Source: an uncultured Chloroflexus sp.
Lineage (GTDB): Bacteria; Chloroflexota; Chloroflexia; Chloroflexales; Chloroflexaceae
DNA: 64,000 bases
Direction of reading: 5' to 3'
Assembly (NCBI RefSeq): GCF_937129525.1
Contig: NZ_CAKZNK010000067.1
Location: forward strand, 62,001-126,000
The position numbers and the translations under genes were made by a program. Shown here in pieces: positions 1 to 8,727 of the stretch (position 1 is the first letter of the stretch; each line of letters starts with the position of its first letter). Under the pieces are notes generated by a model. The model saw only the letters and a program-made list of their open reading frames with translations. It did no database searches and was not told the DNA's origin.

Positions 1-1214
1 ATCTCGATGCATGCATGCGCTGCGGTCGTTGTCAGAGTGTCTGCCCGGCCCACGCCAGCGGCGCGCTGCTTTCGCCCAAATATCTGATCACCAAGCTGGC
101 TGATTTGCAGCGCGGCGATCCGATCCATTTCAAAGATGGCACGGTGCGAAGGCTGGCCGAATTGCATGGGAACGGCGCAACCGCCGAAACATTGCCGCTG
201 ATCGGGACGGTAATCGAGGCTGAAGAGTTGTGGGCCTGTACCACCTGCAACGCCTGCGTGCATGAATGCCCGGCGATGATCGAACACGTGGATGACATCG
301 TTGATATGCGTCGCCATCTGACGATGATCGCCAGTGAAGTGCCCCAGGGTGTCAAGCGCGTGCTTGAGGGGATTGAGCGGCAGAGTAACCCGTGGCGGTT
401 ACCAGCCCGCGAACGCTCGGCATGGACGGAAGGTCTTGACGTGCCGGTGCTGGCTGAAAAAGAGCAGGTGGAGGTGTTGTATTGGGTTGGTTGCGCGCCT
501 AGCTATGATGAGCGTTCGCGTAAGGTGGCGCGGGCGATGGTACAGCTCATGCAAAAAGCCGGTGTTGATTTCGCCATCCTCGGCGAAGAGGAGTGTTGCA
601 CCGGCGACCCGGCCCGCCGGATGGGTGAAGAACTCCTCTTTCAGTCGCAAGCGCAGCAGGCGATTGAAACCATGCATCAGTACAAATTCCGCACCATCGT
701 GACGACCTGCGCCCACTGCTTTAACAGTATTAAAAATGAATACCCGCAATTTGGCGGACGGGCCGGTGTCGATTACGAGGTCGTGCATCACACCGAATTT
801 CTGGCTCGCCTGGTGCGCGAAGGTAAACTCAAGCCGACGAAAGCGGTGAGCGAACGGGTTGTTTACCATGATCCCTGCTACATTGGGCGCTACAACGACA
901 TCTATGACGATCCACGCAGCCTGCTGAACAGCATCCCCGGCCTTGAGCTGGTGGAAGCGCCGGAGCGCAATCGTGAACGGGCAATGTGTTGTGGCGGCGG
1001 CGGCGGTAACGTCTGGCTGGAACGGTGGGGCGAACGCAACGTGAACGTCATTCGGCTGGAACAGCTCACGGCGCCGCAACCGCAAACACTGGCAGTTGCC
1101 TGCCCGTTCTGCATGGTGATGTTTGAAGATGCAGCCAAAAACACCGGGCGCGCCGAGACGCTCCAGCGCCGTGATGTAGCCGAAATCCTGCTCGAGAGTG
1201 TCAACGCGGCGTAA
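1..1214 (+). CDS. (Fe-S)-binding, CCG-domain oxidoreductase (5' partial)
   Basis: The reading frame is open to the left edge, so the ORF-track start is internal. The codon just before the listed Met is a Cys that completes a CxxCxxCxxxCP ferredoxin motif. A second 4Fe-4S motif lies at residues 75-85 (track numbering). Two CCG (heterodisulfide reductase subunit B-like) domains follow: C160, CC194-195, C232/C235, and C288, CC325-326, C363/C366. This is the layout of HdrD/GlpC-like proteins, which pass electrons between soluble donors and quinone or a thiol partner; many have an N-terminal membrane domain, which here would lie outside the window. Family assignment is firm, substrate unknown. A long hairpin follows the stop codon. 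Confidence 0.9.
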   Translation, partial: LDACMRCGRCQSVCPAHASGALLSPKYLITKLADLQRGDPIHFKDGTVRRLAELHGNGATAETLPLIGTVIEAEELWACTTCNACVHECPAMIEHVDDIVDMRRHLTMIASEVPQGVKRVLEGIERQSNPWRLPARERSAWTEGLDVPVLAEKEQVEVLYWVGCAPSYDERSRKVARAMVQLMQKAGVDFAILGEEECCTGDPARRMGEELLFQSQAQQAIETMHQYKFRTIVTTCAHCFNSIKNEYPQFGGRAGVDYEVVHHTEFLARLVREGKLKPTKAVSERVVYHDPCYIGRYNDIYDDPRSLLNSIPGLELVEAPERNRERAMCCGGGGGNVWLERWGERNVNVIRLEQLTAPQPQTLAVACPFCMVMFEDAAKNTGRAETLQRRDVAEILLESVNAA

Positions 1215-1236
1215 TTGAAATGCCACCATCCGGCGA

Positions 1237-1275
1237 CAACCTGGCGGGACGAACAGTGATCGTTCCGCCAGGTTG
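1237..1275 (+). terminator. Hairpin terminator candidate after the Fe-S gene
   Basis: Two 16-nt arms (1237-1252 and 1260-1275) pair fully except for one G-T wobble, with a 7-nt loop. It sits 23 bp after the Fe-S gene stop and ends 15 bp before the glycosyltransferase start. There is no strong T-tract, so it may be an attenuating or mRNA-stabilising hairpin rather than a full terminator. Confidence 0.6.
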
Positions 1276-1290
1276 CGATCTTGATGACAG

Positions 1291-2307
1291 ATGGTACGCT
1301 CACCTTGCATTTCCATCGTATTACCTATCCGCAATGCAGCCGCCACTTTACCGGCATGTTTGCGCTCGCTGGCGCGGCAGACACTGGTAGAGTATGAAGT
1401 CCTGGCCATCGACGATGGCTCACAGGACGAATCGCCAGCAATCGTAGCCGCTGCCGCAGCGCGCGATGCGCGTATTACGCCAGTACAGGCCGGGCCAATC
1501 GGGTTACCCACCGCGCTCAATGTGGGTTTAGACCTGGCGCGAGCGCCAATCGTGGCGCGCATGGACGCTGACGATGTGATGCACCCACAGCGGTTGGAGC
1601 GACAACTGCAAGCCTTGCGCAACCAGCCAGGACTGGCCCTGATCGCCAGTCAGGTGGTTGCCTTCCCGGCGCGGGCGGTGCGCGCCGGTCTGCGCGAATA
1701 TCTGCGCTGGCAAAACCGCGTGCTAACGCCAGAACAGGTAGCTGCCGAGATATATGTGGAAGCGCCTTTTGCGCATCCCTCGGTGATGTACTGGCGGAGC
1801 GCGGCGCAAGAGGTCGGCGGCTATATTGATGGCCCATGGCCGGAAGACTACGAGTTGTGGCTGCGAATGCATGCGGCTGGGTTGCCGATGGCCAAACTCC
1901 CGCGCAATCTACTGGCATGGCGCGAGCGACCTGATCGAGCCACACGCACCGATCCGCGCTACCGTCGGGAAGCATTCGATGAACTGCGCGCTCGCTTTCT
2001 CTCCCAAGATCCTCGTCTGCGCAGCGGCAGACCACTGGTATACTGGGGTGCGGGAAGGGTCACCCGGCAACGAGCGCGCCGGCTTATCGAGCGTGGTTTT
2101 CCGCCGGTTGCCTGGATCGACATCGACCCGGCCAAAATCGGACAGACGATCTGGGGAGCGCCGGTTTGCGCGCCGGCATGGCTCGAACGCCAACCCAAAC
2201 CTTTTGTCCTGGTATACGTCACCAATCACGGCGCGCGTGATCTGATTGACGGATGGCTGACCGAGATGGGATACCGGGTGGGAAGAGATTACCTTGGAGT
2301 GGGATAG
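1291..2307 (+). CDS. Family 2 glycosyltransferase with extra C-terminal domain
   Basis: Residues 6-210 form a GT-A fold: the nucleotide-binding region ends in DDGS (41-44), the metal-binding MDADD is at 91-95, and the acceptor-side PEDYELW at 184-190 carries the likely catalytic acid. Such enzymes transfer sugars from nucleotide-sugars to polysaccharide or glycan acceptors at the cytoplasmic membrane face. Residues about 248-338 are additional and begin with a glycine-rich turn (VYWGAG) after a beta strand, resembling a small Rossmann-like unit of unknown role. No transmembrane segment is evident. No other glycan gene is adjacent, so the acceptor cannot be inferred. The ATG has only a weak Shine-Dalgarno sequence. 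Confidence 0.85.
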   Translation: MVRSPCISIVLPIRNAAATLPACLRSLARQTLVEYEVLAIDDGSQDESPAIVAAAAARDARITPVQAGPIGLPTALNVGLDLARAPIVARMDADDVMHPQRLERQLQALRNQPGLALIASQVVAFPARAVRAGLREYLRWQNRVLTPEQVAAEIYVEAPFAHPSVMYWRSAAQEVGGYIDGPWPEDYELWLRMHAAGLPMAKLPRNLLAWRERPDRATRTDPRYRREAFDELRARFLSQDPRLRSGRPLVYWGAGRVTRQRARRLIERGFPPVAWIDIDPAKIGQTIWGAPVCAPAWLERQPKPFVLVYVTNHGARDLIDGWLTEMGYRVGRDYLGVG

Positions 2308-2315
2308 GCTGCAAG

Positions 2316-2819
2316 CTACATATCAGATGGCCGACCATCGCGATCATTATTGTCTGGAGTCAGCAACCCGCTGTACAGAGAGCGGAGCAATTCACGCAAC
2401 TGCTGCACCTCATGCTCAGAAAGGGAACGCATGCGTTTGCGCAACCGTTCGTGATGGCGCGGGCGCAAATTACGCAACTTTTCAGCGCCAGCTTCGGTGA
2501 GACAGATCAAACTTACTCGCCGGTCGTTAGGATCAGGACGACGTTCGACATAACCTTTGGCGATCAGGCGGTCGACAATTCCGGTCAAATTGGAATTGTC
2601 GCACATCATGCGCGCGCTGATCTCACTGAGCGGCACCCCGCTGCGTGAGGCATAATTCAAGATCATGAATTGCGGCACAGTCAGATCTTCGCCTCGCAGA
2701 TCGTAGCGATTGTACATTTCGAGTATCGAGTGAACCTGACGCAGCAAGGTATAAGCTTCGAGTTCAGGTGTCGTCTCACTACTCTGCTGCCATCCGGTAG
2801 GCTCGGTGGAGAGGCTCAT
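2316..2819 (-). CDS. MarR family transcriptional regulator
   Basis: A 167-residue winged-helix protein. The recognition helix region reads CDNSNLTGIVDRLIAKGYV, followed by the MarR wing signature DPNDRRVSLICLT. MarR dimers usually bind palindromic operators and are released by small phenolic or lipophilic ligands or by oxidation. The start has a good GAGGAG six bases upstream. It is divergent from the membrane protein at 3009, and the 190-bp gap holds an inverted repeat suited to a MarR dimer, so regulation of itself and of that neighbour is a reasonable inference. The ligand is unknown. Confidence 0.9.
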   Translation of the reverse strand: MSLSTEPTGWQQSSETTPELEAYTLLRQVHSILEMYNRYDLRGEDLTVPQFMILNYASRSGVPLSEISARMMCDNSNLTGIVDRLIAKGYVERRPDPNDRRVSLICLTEAGAEKLRNLRPRHHERLRKRMRSLSEHEVQQLRELLRSLYSGLLTPDNNDRDGRPSDM

Positions 2820-2965
2820 CGCAGTCTCCTCACTAGTGCGCTGGAGGCGCAGGGGTAGGAGCCAATAATACCAGTCATCATCTCAGGCAAACAGGATCGA
2901 TAGTTGTCTGCCGTATAATTCCTGCTACATGCAACTATAACATGATTACCATGGCATGTCAACAT

Positions 2966-2989
2966 TGTTTCAAATGAAATAGTTTCAAC
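2966..2989. promoter_or_regulatory. Candidate MarR operator
   Basis: The core TTTCAAATGAAA (2968-2979) is a perfect inverted repeat, TTTCA-N2-TGAAA, and a further TTTCAA follows at 2983-2988. It lies about 20 bp before the GTG start at 3009, overlapping the expected leader, and about 150 bp upstream of the marR start. Length and symmetry fit a MarR-family site. The link to the adjacent marR is inferred from position only. Confidence 0.4.
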
Positions 2990-3008
2990 TTACCAGGGAG
3001 GTTTCAGG

Positions 3009-3851
3009 GTGCAGACACCGCAGCCACGCTACGAACAAATCATCACCATTTCCTTCATCGTCACCATTGGGCTGGCCATTTCGTTCTTGATTGAAAGCAG
3101 CGCGGTCAACCCGCGGTTTGCTTTCGGCGGCGACCTGCCCGAGGTCAGCTTATCCTGGTTGTTAGTCGGATCGCTGGCATTCATTGCCGCGCTCGGAGCA
3201 AGCTGGACGGTGCGCAATCATCCGCACCCAATAAACTGGTTGGTACGCAGATTTGGACCATTCCGCAACATCACGCCAGCGCTATGGATCTTGCCAGGAT
3301 TAAACGTTGTGGCGGCATACGCCTTCTGGCAGCTCTTCAATCCGGTTTTGGGCGGAACAGCCTTCGTGCTGGCGTTCATCATCACTGCGGGCACACTCTT
3401 CGTGATTCTGGTTGCGCAGTATTTCAGCCTTGACCGCCAGCCAGAGGTACATACGCCAGCGCAGATCGTGTTGCATATCATCGGCTACCTGATCGCATTC
3501 AGTAGCTTTAGCGCGATATACTACACACGTTACCGCACCCTCTACTCGGCAACGCTGGTAGCGCTGGTGGCAGCGCTCTTGATCTACGCCCTCTTAAACC
3601 TTCAACGCCGTCCTGTTGCCACAGGCGTGGCGCTGATCGCCGGCCTGGGGATCGCCGAGCTCATGTGGGCGCTGAACTACTGGCAAACAACCTTTCTGAT
3701 GGCCGGTGTGGTCTTGCTGACAGTGTTATACGTTGTCATCGGCTTACTGGGCAACGCTCGAATCGGCCAACTGGATCGACGCTTGATCATCGAATATAGT
3801 CTGCTAGGGATTTTGCTGATCGGAGGAGTGGCTATTCTCTCACTGACTTGA
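3009..3851 (+). CDS. Polytopic membrane protein of unknown function
   Basis: 280 residues with about eight hydrophobic segments and short polar loops; no catalytic or transport motif recognised. The start is GTG, supported by GGGAGG eight bases upstream. It is divergent from the MarR gene and its leader carries the candidate operator, so it may be part of a small stress or lipid-related response. No signal peptide or soluble domain is visible. Confidence 0.75.
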   Translation: MQTPQPRYEQIITISFIVTIGLAISFLIESSAVNPRFAFGGDLPEVSLSWLLVGSLAFIAALGASWTVRNHPHPINWLVRRFGPFRNITPALWILPGLNVVAAYAFWQLFNPVLGGTAFVLAFIITAGTLFVILVAQYFSLDRQPEVHTPAQIVLHIIGYLIAFSSFSAIYYTRYRTLYSATLVALVAALLIYALLNLQRRPVATGVALIAGLGIAELMWALNYWQTTFLMAGVVLLTVLYVVIGLLGNARIGQLDRRLIIEYSLLGILLIGGVAILSLT

Positions 3852-3859
3852 AAATAACT

Positions 3860-3891
3860 GTGAAGAAGCTTCTTCACTGGTCAATGACCAG
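3860..3891 (+). terminator. Tandem hairpins after the membrane protein
   Basis: A perfect 18-bp palindrome, GTGAAGAAGCTTCTTCAC (3860-3877), begins 9 bp after the stop codon. It abuts a second inverted repeat, CTGGTCA-A-TGACCAG (3877-3891). The double hairpin probably ends the transcript, although a T-tract is lacking. Confidence 0.5.
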
Positions 3892-3971
3892 CCGATCATC
3901 AGTTCAGCAAAGGATGCGCGCCAGTTGAAGATCGGTCTTGCCGGGTAAGCTGCTTTCTGCTACACTTACTC

Positions 3972-5114
3972 ATGCTTTGGCTAATAGTACCCCAGCTTCA
4001 TCGCGGCGACCTCATCCTTCCGGCCGCCGCCGGGAGAATGCGCGTGCGACACTTGATTGACACGTGGCGGCAGCGTCTCGATCCCGTTCTGCTTTTCGTT
4101 GGATACCGCTGGCTGGCTTGGTTAAGCGCCGGTGTTGTCTTCACGCTCCCTGGTCACACCACGGCTCATCTATCGCAACAGGCCGGTCTCCTGCTGCTGG
4201 TGTTGATCGTCACCCTGGCGATTACTCGCCAGGCCACAAATTACCTGCGCCTGATGCAACGCCGGCCAGTGTTACTCGCACTTGACATCATTCTGGGGTG
4301 GATTGTCGTCAAACTGAGTGGCGAATCGTTTCTGCCCTTTGGGCCATATGCGCTGGGCAGTCTGATCGCGCCAGCGCTGTTGTTTGGCTGGCGTGGCGCG
4401 CTTATTAGCGGAATTAGCGCCAGCCTGCTAAATCTGGTACCTGGAACAACCCTGGCAGCCTCTGATCCAACCGGTATTCAGGCCGGCATACCACTCTTCT
4501 TCTCCCTTGCCTGGGCAGCACTGGCAGCATGGCAACGTTCGCGGCTTGACTTTGCAACGCGACAACGCATGCGCTTGCCGGATGAAGCTGAGCCGACCGC
4601 GACCTCGGGCCGCGCAGCACTGCCGGGTAGCGAGAACATCAATCCGGCGCCAGACTGGTATCCCACTGCGAGTGCCGGCGTTCGTCGGAGCGCCGAGTTA
4701 GCGCCCGCCGTCTCGCTCCGGCCTGATTTACGGCTCGCGATCACCCAACTGGTTGAGGGTGAACGGCAGCGTGGCGGTTTGCAGGTGGATTGCCGGATTG
4801 AAGGCACGCTCCAACGCCTGACTATAGCGCAACAGAGTGTCTTGCTCAGAGCTACTCAGGAAGCGCTGGCGAATGTACGTCGTCATGCTCACGCTTCGTC
4901 TTGCTCCGTTCAACTGCGCGTCGATGAGCAGGCGGCCATTTTGCAGATCGATGACGATGGCGTTGGTCTCCTTGATGGCACGTATGAACGGCCTCATCTC
5001 CATGCACTGCGCGCGCTCCGCTATCGAGTCGCCGAACTCGATGGTCAGCTTGCCGTCTTTGAAGGCGAGCGCGGCGGCCTGACCGTGCGCGTGCAACTTC
5101 CGCTCGAACCCTGA
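3972..5114 (+). CDS. Membrane histidine-kinase-like protein without a recognisable H-box
   Basis: The N-terminal half has about five hydrophobic segments (roughly residues 38-180). A polar linker leads to a GHKL ATPase domain: N-box ATQEALANVRRHAHA, then DDDGVGL as the G1 box, ending in an HATPase-like strand pattern. The NarL/LytS-type kinases with this N-box normally carry an ELHD phosphoacceptor helix just before the ATPase domain; no such His-containing helix is present here. No response regulator gene is adjacent. It could be a sensor that works with a partner kinase, or a degenerate kinase. No clear ribosome site precedes the chosen ATG; the Met at 4038 is an alternative start. Confidence 0.7.
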   Translation: MLWLIVPQLHRGDLILPAAAGRMRVRHLIDTWRQRLDPVLLFVGYRWLAWLSAGVVFTLPGHTTAHLSQQAGLLLLVLIVTLAITRQATNYLRLMQRRPVLLALDIILGWIVVKLSGESFLPFGPYALGSLIAPALLFGWRGALISGISASLLNLVPGTTLAASDPTGIQAGIPLFFSLAWAALAAWQRSRLDFATRQRMRLPDEAEPTATSGRAALPGSENINPAPDWYPTASAGVRRSAELAPAVSLRPDLRLAITQLVEGERQRGGLQVDCRIEGTLQRLTIAQQSVLLRATQEALANVRRHAHASSCSVQLRVDEQAAILQIDDDGVGLLDGTYERPHLHALRALRYRVAELDGQLAVFEGERGGLTVRVQLPLEP

Positions 5115-5182
5115 AGTTGCGGTATCATGCCAACGAATGCTCATTGCCTGGCGAATGAGCATCGAATGAGGAGTTGGAAGGC

Positions 5183-6904
5183 ATGAAACCGCGCCGTTTT
5201 TGGCATGCGCCGGCCCTGGTTGTCGCGCTGGCGCTACTTGGTTACGGTATCTGGCTACCGGTTGAACAAGAACCACGCTGGTTACTTTTGCTCTGGATCG
5301 GTGGACCACTGGCAGGGCTGGTATTGCTCAGCCGGTTAAGCGATACGTCACCAGGGAGTGAGCTGGCGCGCGCGGTTTCACGAGTTGGTGGTGTCATTAT
5401 TATCGGCTTTCTGATGCTGAGTCTGCAATTACTGCGCCAGCAATTTGTGCAGGCCGGCGCCATCAGCAACTACGTTGTCGTAAGCGCTGAAGGAAATACG
5501 ACCAGTAATGTGCGTCCGGTACTGGCCACGCAGCGTGTGATTCGAGGCTCAATGTTCGACCGACGTGGTCGCACCCTCGTTGAAAGCGTTCTGGTCAATG
5601 GCATTGCGCGTCGCACCTACCCGCTGGCCGGTCAATACGATATGAGCGCGTTTGGTCATATCCTGGGTTTCTTTAGCACGCGCTATGGTCAGAGCGGTCT
5701 GGAGGCTATCTACAACGAGTATCTGTCGGGTGAACGCGGCAACGAATGGCAGTTGCTGCTGAGTGAATGGACAGGTGAAACGCAACGGGGCAACTCGCTG
5801 ACATTAACGCTTGACGCCGAGCTACAAGCGCGCGTGGCGGCGCTCCTCGGCAACCGGCAGGGCGCGGTTGTGGTGCTTGATCCACGCACGGGGGCAATCC
5901 TGGCGCTGGTCAGTCGGCCCGGCTTCGATCCGGGTCAACTGGTCGTTGATCCGGCTGCGCCCGATCTGGCGGCGGAACGACAGCGGGTGAGCGATTACTG
6001 GTCTCAATTGAATCGTGACGACTCTGGGCAGCCACTACTCAATCGGGCAACCCAAGGGCGCTATCCACCCGGTTCAACGTTTAAAACGGTGACGGCAGTC
6101 GCAGTGCTCGAACACCCATTTCAAGGCCAACCCAACCAGATTACGTGTCCGAACGAATATTTTCCGCAACCTGACGCGCCGCCAATTGTGAATGCTGTCG
6201 ATAATCTCGGCGCGCGGATCGGGGAACCGGCTACGTTAGAGCGAGTCTATGCGTTTTCCTGTAACACGGCTTTTGCCCAGTATGCAGTGCGACTCGGCGC
6301 CGACCGCCTCGCCGAAGTAGCGCAGCGATTTGACATCTTTTTGCCAAACCGGATACCGTCCGGTTTTCGCCCACTGCGTGATCTACCTTCTGATCCAAGC
6401 CTGCTGGCAGTTCGGCCTGACTTTCTGGATCAACCGCGCGCGCTTGCCGACACCGGTTACGGCCAGGGCCAGTTGCTTGTCACGCCGTTGCAAATGGCGA
6501 TGGTTGCAGCGACGATTGCCAATGACGGGGTGATGATGCAGCCCTATTTGGTGCAACGGATCACGCGCCCTGACGGGAGTGAAATCTGGTGGACAGGTCA
6601 ACATGCGATACGTCGCGTAATGGCAAGCGGCACTGCGCGTCGAATGCGTGAATATATGGCGGCAGTAGCTCAATATGGCTTCGGCAGTGTCATTTCGCAG
6701 ATGGTCAATCAACCAGTGGGTGGCAAATCGGGCACAGCCGAGCATGTGCCGGGCGCGCCGCCACATGCCTGGTTTATTGCCATTGGCCCCCTTGAAACAC
6801 CACGCTATGCGGTTGCGGTGATCATCGAGCAGGGTGGCGAAGGGAGTGGCGCGGCTGCCCGGCTGGCCGGTGAAGTGCTGGCGGCAGCCTTTGCCCTCGA
6901 ATAG
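5183..6904 (+). CDS. Class B penicillin-binding protein (peptidoglycan transpeptidase)
   Basis: The transpeptidase domain carries all three active-site motifs (track numbering): STFK with the acylated Ser at 301-304, SCN at 362-364, and KSGT at 518-521. Residues 1-90 hold two to three hydrophobic segments, more than the single anchor usual for PBP2/FtsI. The dimerisation domain is short. It cross-links peptidoglycan outside the cytoplasmic membrane and resembles Actinobacteria-style PbpA and spore-type PBPs. The track starts at TTG 5174, but GAGGAG sits directly against that codon and 10 bases before the ATG at 5183, so I use the ATG. No rodA/ftsW partner is adjacent. Confidence 0.9.
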   Translation: MKPRRFWHAPALVVALALLGYGIWLPVEQEPRWLLLLWIGGPLAGLVLLSRLSDTSPGSELARAVSRVGGVIIIGFLMLSLQLLRQQFVQAGAISNYVVVSAEGNTTSNVRPVLATQRVIRGSMFDRRGRTLVESVLVNGIARRTYPLAGQYDMSAFGHILGFFSTRYGQSGLEAIYNEYLSGERGNEWQLLLSEWTGETQRGNSLTLTLDAELQARVAALLGNRQGAVVVLDPRTGAILALVSRPGFDPGQLVVDPAAPDLAAERQRVSDYWSQLNRDDSGQPLLNRATQGRYPPGSTFKTVTAVAVLEHPFQGQPNQITCPNEYFPQPDAPPIVNAVDNLGARIGEPATLERVYAFSCNTAFAQYAVRLGADRLAEVAQRFDIFLPNRIPSGFRPLRDLPSDPSLLAVRPDFLDQPRALADTGYGQGQLLVTPLQMAMVAATIANDGVMMQPYLVQRITRPDGSEIWWTGQHAIRRVMASGTARRMREYMAAVAQYGFGSVISQMVNQPVGGKSGTAEHVPGAPPHAWFIAIGPLETPRYAVAVIIEQGGEGSGAAARLAGEVLAAAFALE

Positions 6905-7230
6905 CCGGTATTGCGCTATGCGCTATCATCACCGCAGGATGGTAATGGCAGGCTGGCAAACATTAACCTCGTAACAGAGCTGCTCGAACCCGTAACATTC
7001 GAGTGGATGTAGGGCGTGGCGAAATGGTTTAACATGAACCTACCAGCAGCGTGTGCTCGGCTGAGATGGATGCAACAAAGACACATGCATCCGAACCTGT
7101 CAGAAACCAGATTGCGATCCACAATGAAGAGTCACAGTCACCGCGCGCCAGCGCGCCGATGAGAAATATGATTGCGCCACCAGCAAGGGAAAACCGGCAA
7201 CAGACTGCGCGGCGAGCTTACGAAGTCACG

Positions 7231-8553
7231 ATGCAAGCTCACATGCGCCAACCGATCACACACCGCGTTCGCTTCATTCCGGTGCCTTTAGCTGGCAGTA
7301 TGCTGATGTGGTTGGCAGTTATCAGCCTGATCGCCTGCGCCATGCAACCTGCGCCGCCACCATCGCCAACAATGCCGCAACTCGAACCGACACCGACGAT
7401 GCAGTCGGTGTCTACTCCTGTCAGTGTTGCATCTCCAACCCCCCGACCGCCGCTCGATGCAACACTGCGTCAGCAGATCTTTACCGAGGTATGGACGACC
7501 ATCAACGAGCACTATCTCGATCCCACCTTCAATGGAGTGGATTGGAACGCCGCGCGGGCCGAATATGGCCCCCGCGCGCTGGCAGCGGAAGATGACGACA
7601 CCTTCTTTGCCGTGATTAGCGGGATGGTACGGCTACTGCGCGACGACCATTCACGCTTTGTGCCACCACAGGCGGTCGAGGCCGAAGATCGGCTGACCAG
7701 CGGACGCGAAGAGCAGGTTGGCATTGGGGTTACAACTTTGCGTCTGGCTGACGGTCTCTTGATTCAGAACGTCTTTCCTGCCAGTCCAGCAGCACAGGCC
7801 GGGCTCCGCCCGCGCGACCGGATTGTTGCCATCGATGGCCGCGCGTTCACGCTCGGTTCAATCGAAGGGCCGCCGGGCAGTCGGGTTCGGCTGGTTGTTG
7901 TCCAACCAGAGGGGGGCGCGCTGGAATTGGAACTGGTGCGCGAACGAGTAGAAGGGCGCATCGAGCCACTGGTGTTGCGACTACCAAACGACATTGCTTA
8001 TGTGAGTATCAGCACGCTCTGGGTGCAAGACATGCACGAGCAGGTAGCGGCGGCGCTGCAACGCCTCGTTGCCGAGCGACCACTGCGCGGGGTCATTCTC
8101 GATCTGCGCAGCAATCCAGGTGGGTGGCGCGACGTATTGAGTGGCCTGCTCGGTCACTTCGTCATCGGCGAAGCAGGCTACTTCATCAGTCGGAAGGGAG
8201 AGACACCATTGCTGGTAACGGCCCGCGAACCCGATCTGCGCGGCCTGCGCTTAGCCGTGCTGATCGATCGGGGCACTGCATCGTATGCCGAACTGTTGGC
8301 GGCAATTCTCCAGCGTGAAGCGGGAGCTATCGTAATCGGAACGCCATCAGCCGGCAATACCGAGACGATCTACGCCTACGAAATCACTGGTGGCGCGCGA
8401 TTGTGGGTTGCGCAAGAGAACTTCCGCCTCACCGACGGTTCAGACCTCGAAGGGCGAGGCGTGCAACCAGATGTGCAACCAGGCAAGGATTGGACTCGTT
8501 TCCGCTTAGAGGCGGATCCATGGATCAGGGCAGCATTGGAGCTGATGCAATGA
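7231..8553 (+). CDS. S41-family (tail-specific protease-like) lipoprotein lacking the catalytic lysine
   Basis: A hydrophobic stretch ends in LIAC (Cys96 in track numbering), a lipobox, followed by a Pro/Thr-rich tether to about residue 133. A PDZ-like domain covers about 222-300 and the S41 core follows, with LRSNPGG at 352-358 and the nucleophile region GTASYAE (Ser411). In CtpA/Tsp the general-base Lys lies 25 residues after this Ser inside GxxTxGK; here that position is Asn436 in GTPSAGN. The protein may be inactive, use another base, or act as a binder. The start is uncertain: 7051, 7231 and 7243 are all in frame, and the two later ones give a plausible signal-peptide length. There is no strong ribosome site. 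Confidence 0.75.
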   Translation: MQAHMRQPITHRVRFIPVPLAGSMLMWLAVISLIACAMQPAPPPSPTMPQLEPTPTMQSVSTPVSVASPTPRPPLDATLRQQIFTEVWTTINEHYLDPTFNGVDWNAARAEYGPRALAAEDDDTFFAVISGMVRLLRDDHSRFVPPQAVEAEDRLTSGREEQVGIGVTTLRLADGLLIQNVFPASPAAQAGLRPRDRIVAIDGRAFTLGSIEGPPGSRVRLVVVQPEGGALELELVRERVEGRIEPLVLRLPNDIAYVSISTLWVQDMHEQVAAALQRLVAERPLRGVILDLRSNPGGWRDVLSGLLGHFVIGEAGYFISRKGETPLLVTAREPDLRGLRLAVLIDRGTASYAELLAAILQREAGAIVIGTPSAGNTETIYAYEITGGARLWVAQENFRLTDGSDLEGRGVQPDVQPGKDWTRFRLEADPWIRAALELMQ

Positions 8554-8605
8554 TGTGATCGGGAACAGCTTGAAGAGTGATTTTGCCCGAAACCGAGCCT
8601 GACCC

Positions 8606-8649
8606 TACCAACTCATTCGCCCGCTGAAGAGCGGGCGAATGAGTTGGTA
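8606..8649. terminator. Strong bidirectional terminator hairpin
   Basis: A perfect 20-bp stem (8606-8625 with 8630-8649) closes on a GAAG tetraloop. It lies between two convergent genes, the S41 lipoprotein and rpoD. The plus-strand side is followed by an A/T-rich tail (TTATATTTA). This is one of the strongest intrinsic-terminator-like structures in the window. Confidence 0.85.
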
Positions 8650-8727
8650 ATTATATTTACACTATCGCGCTAACCGACCACAGCGCAGCAACACGCGCTC
8701 ATGAAGCCTGTCAGGCGTTGTCAGTTT

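Noticed and set aside
399-1622. 407-aa minus-strand ORF
   Set aside because: Lies across the Fe-S gene and the glycosyltransferase start; no family features.
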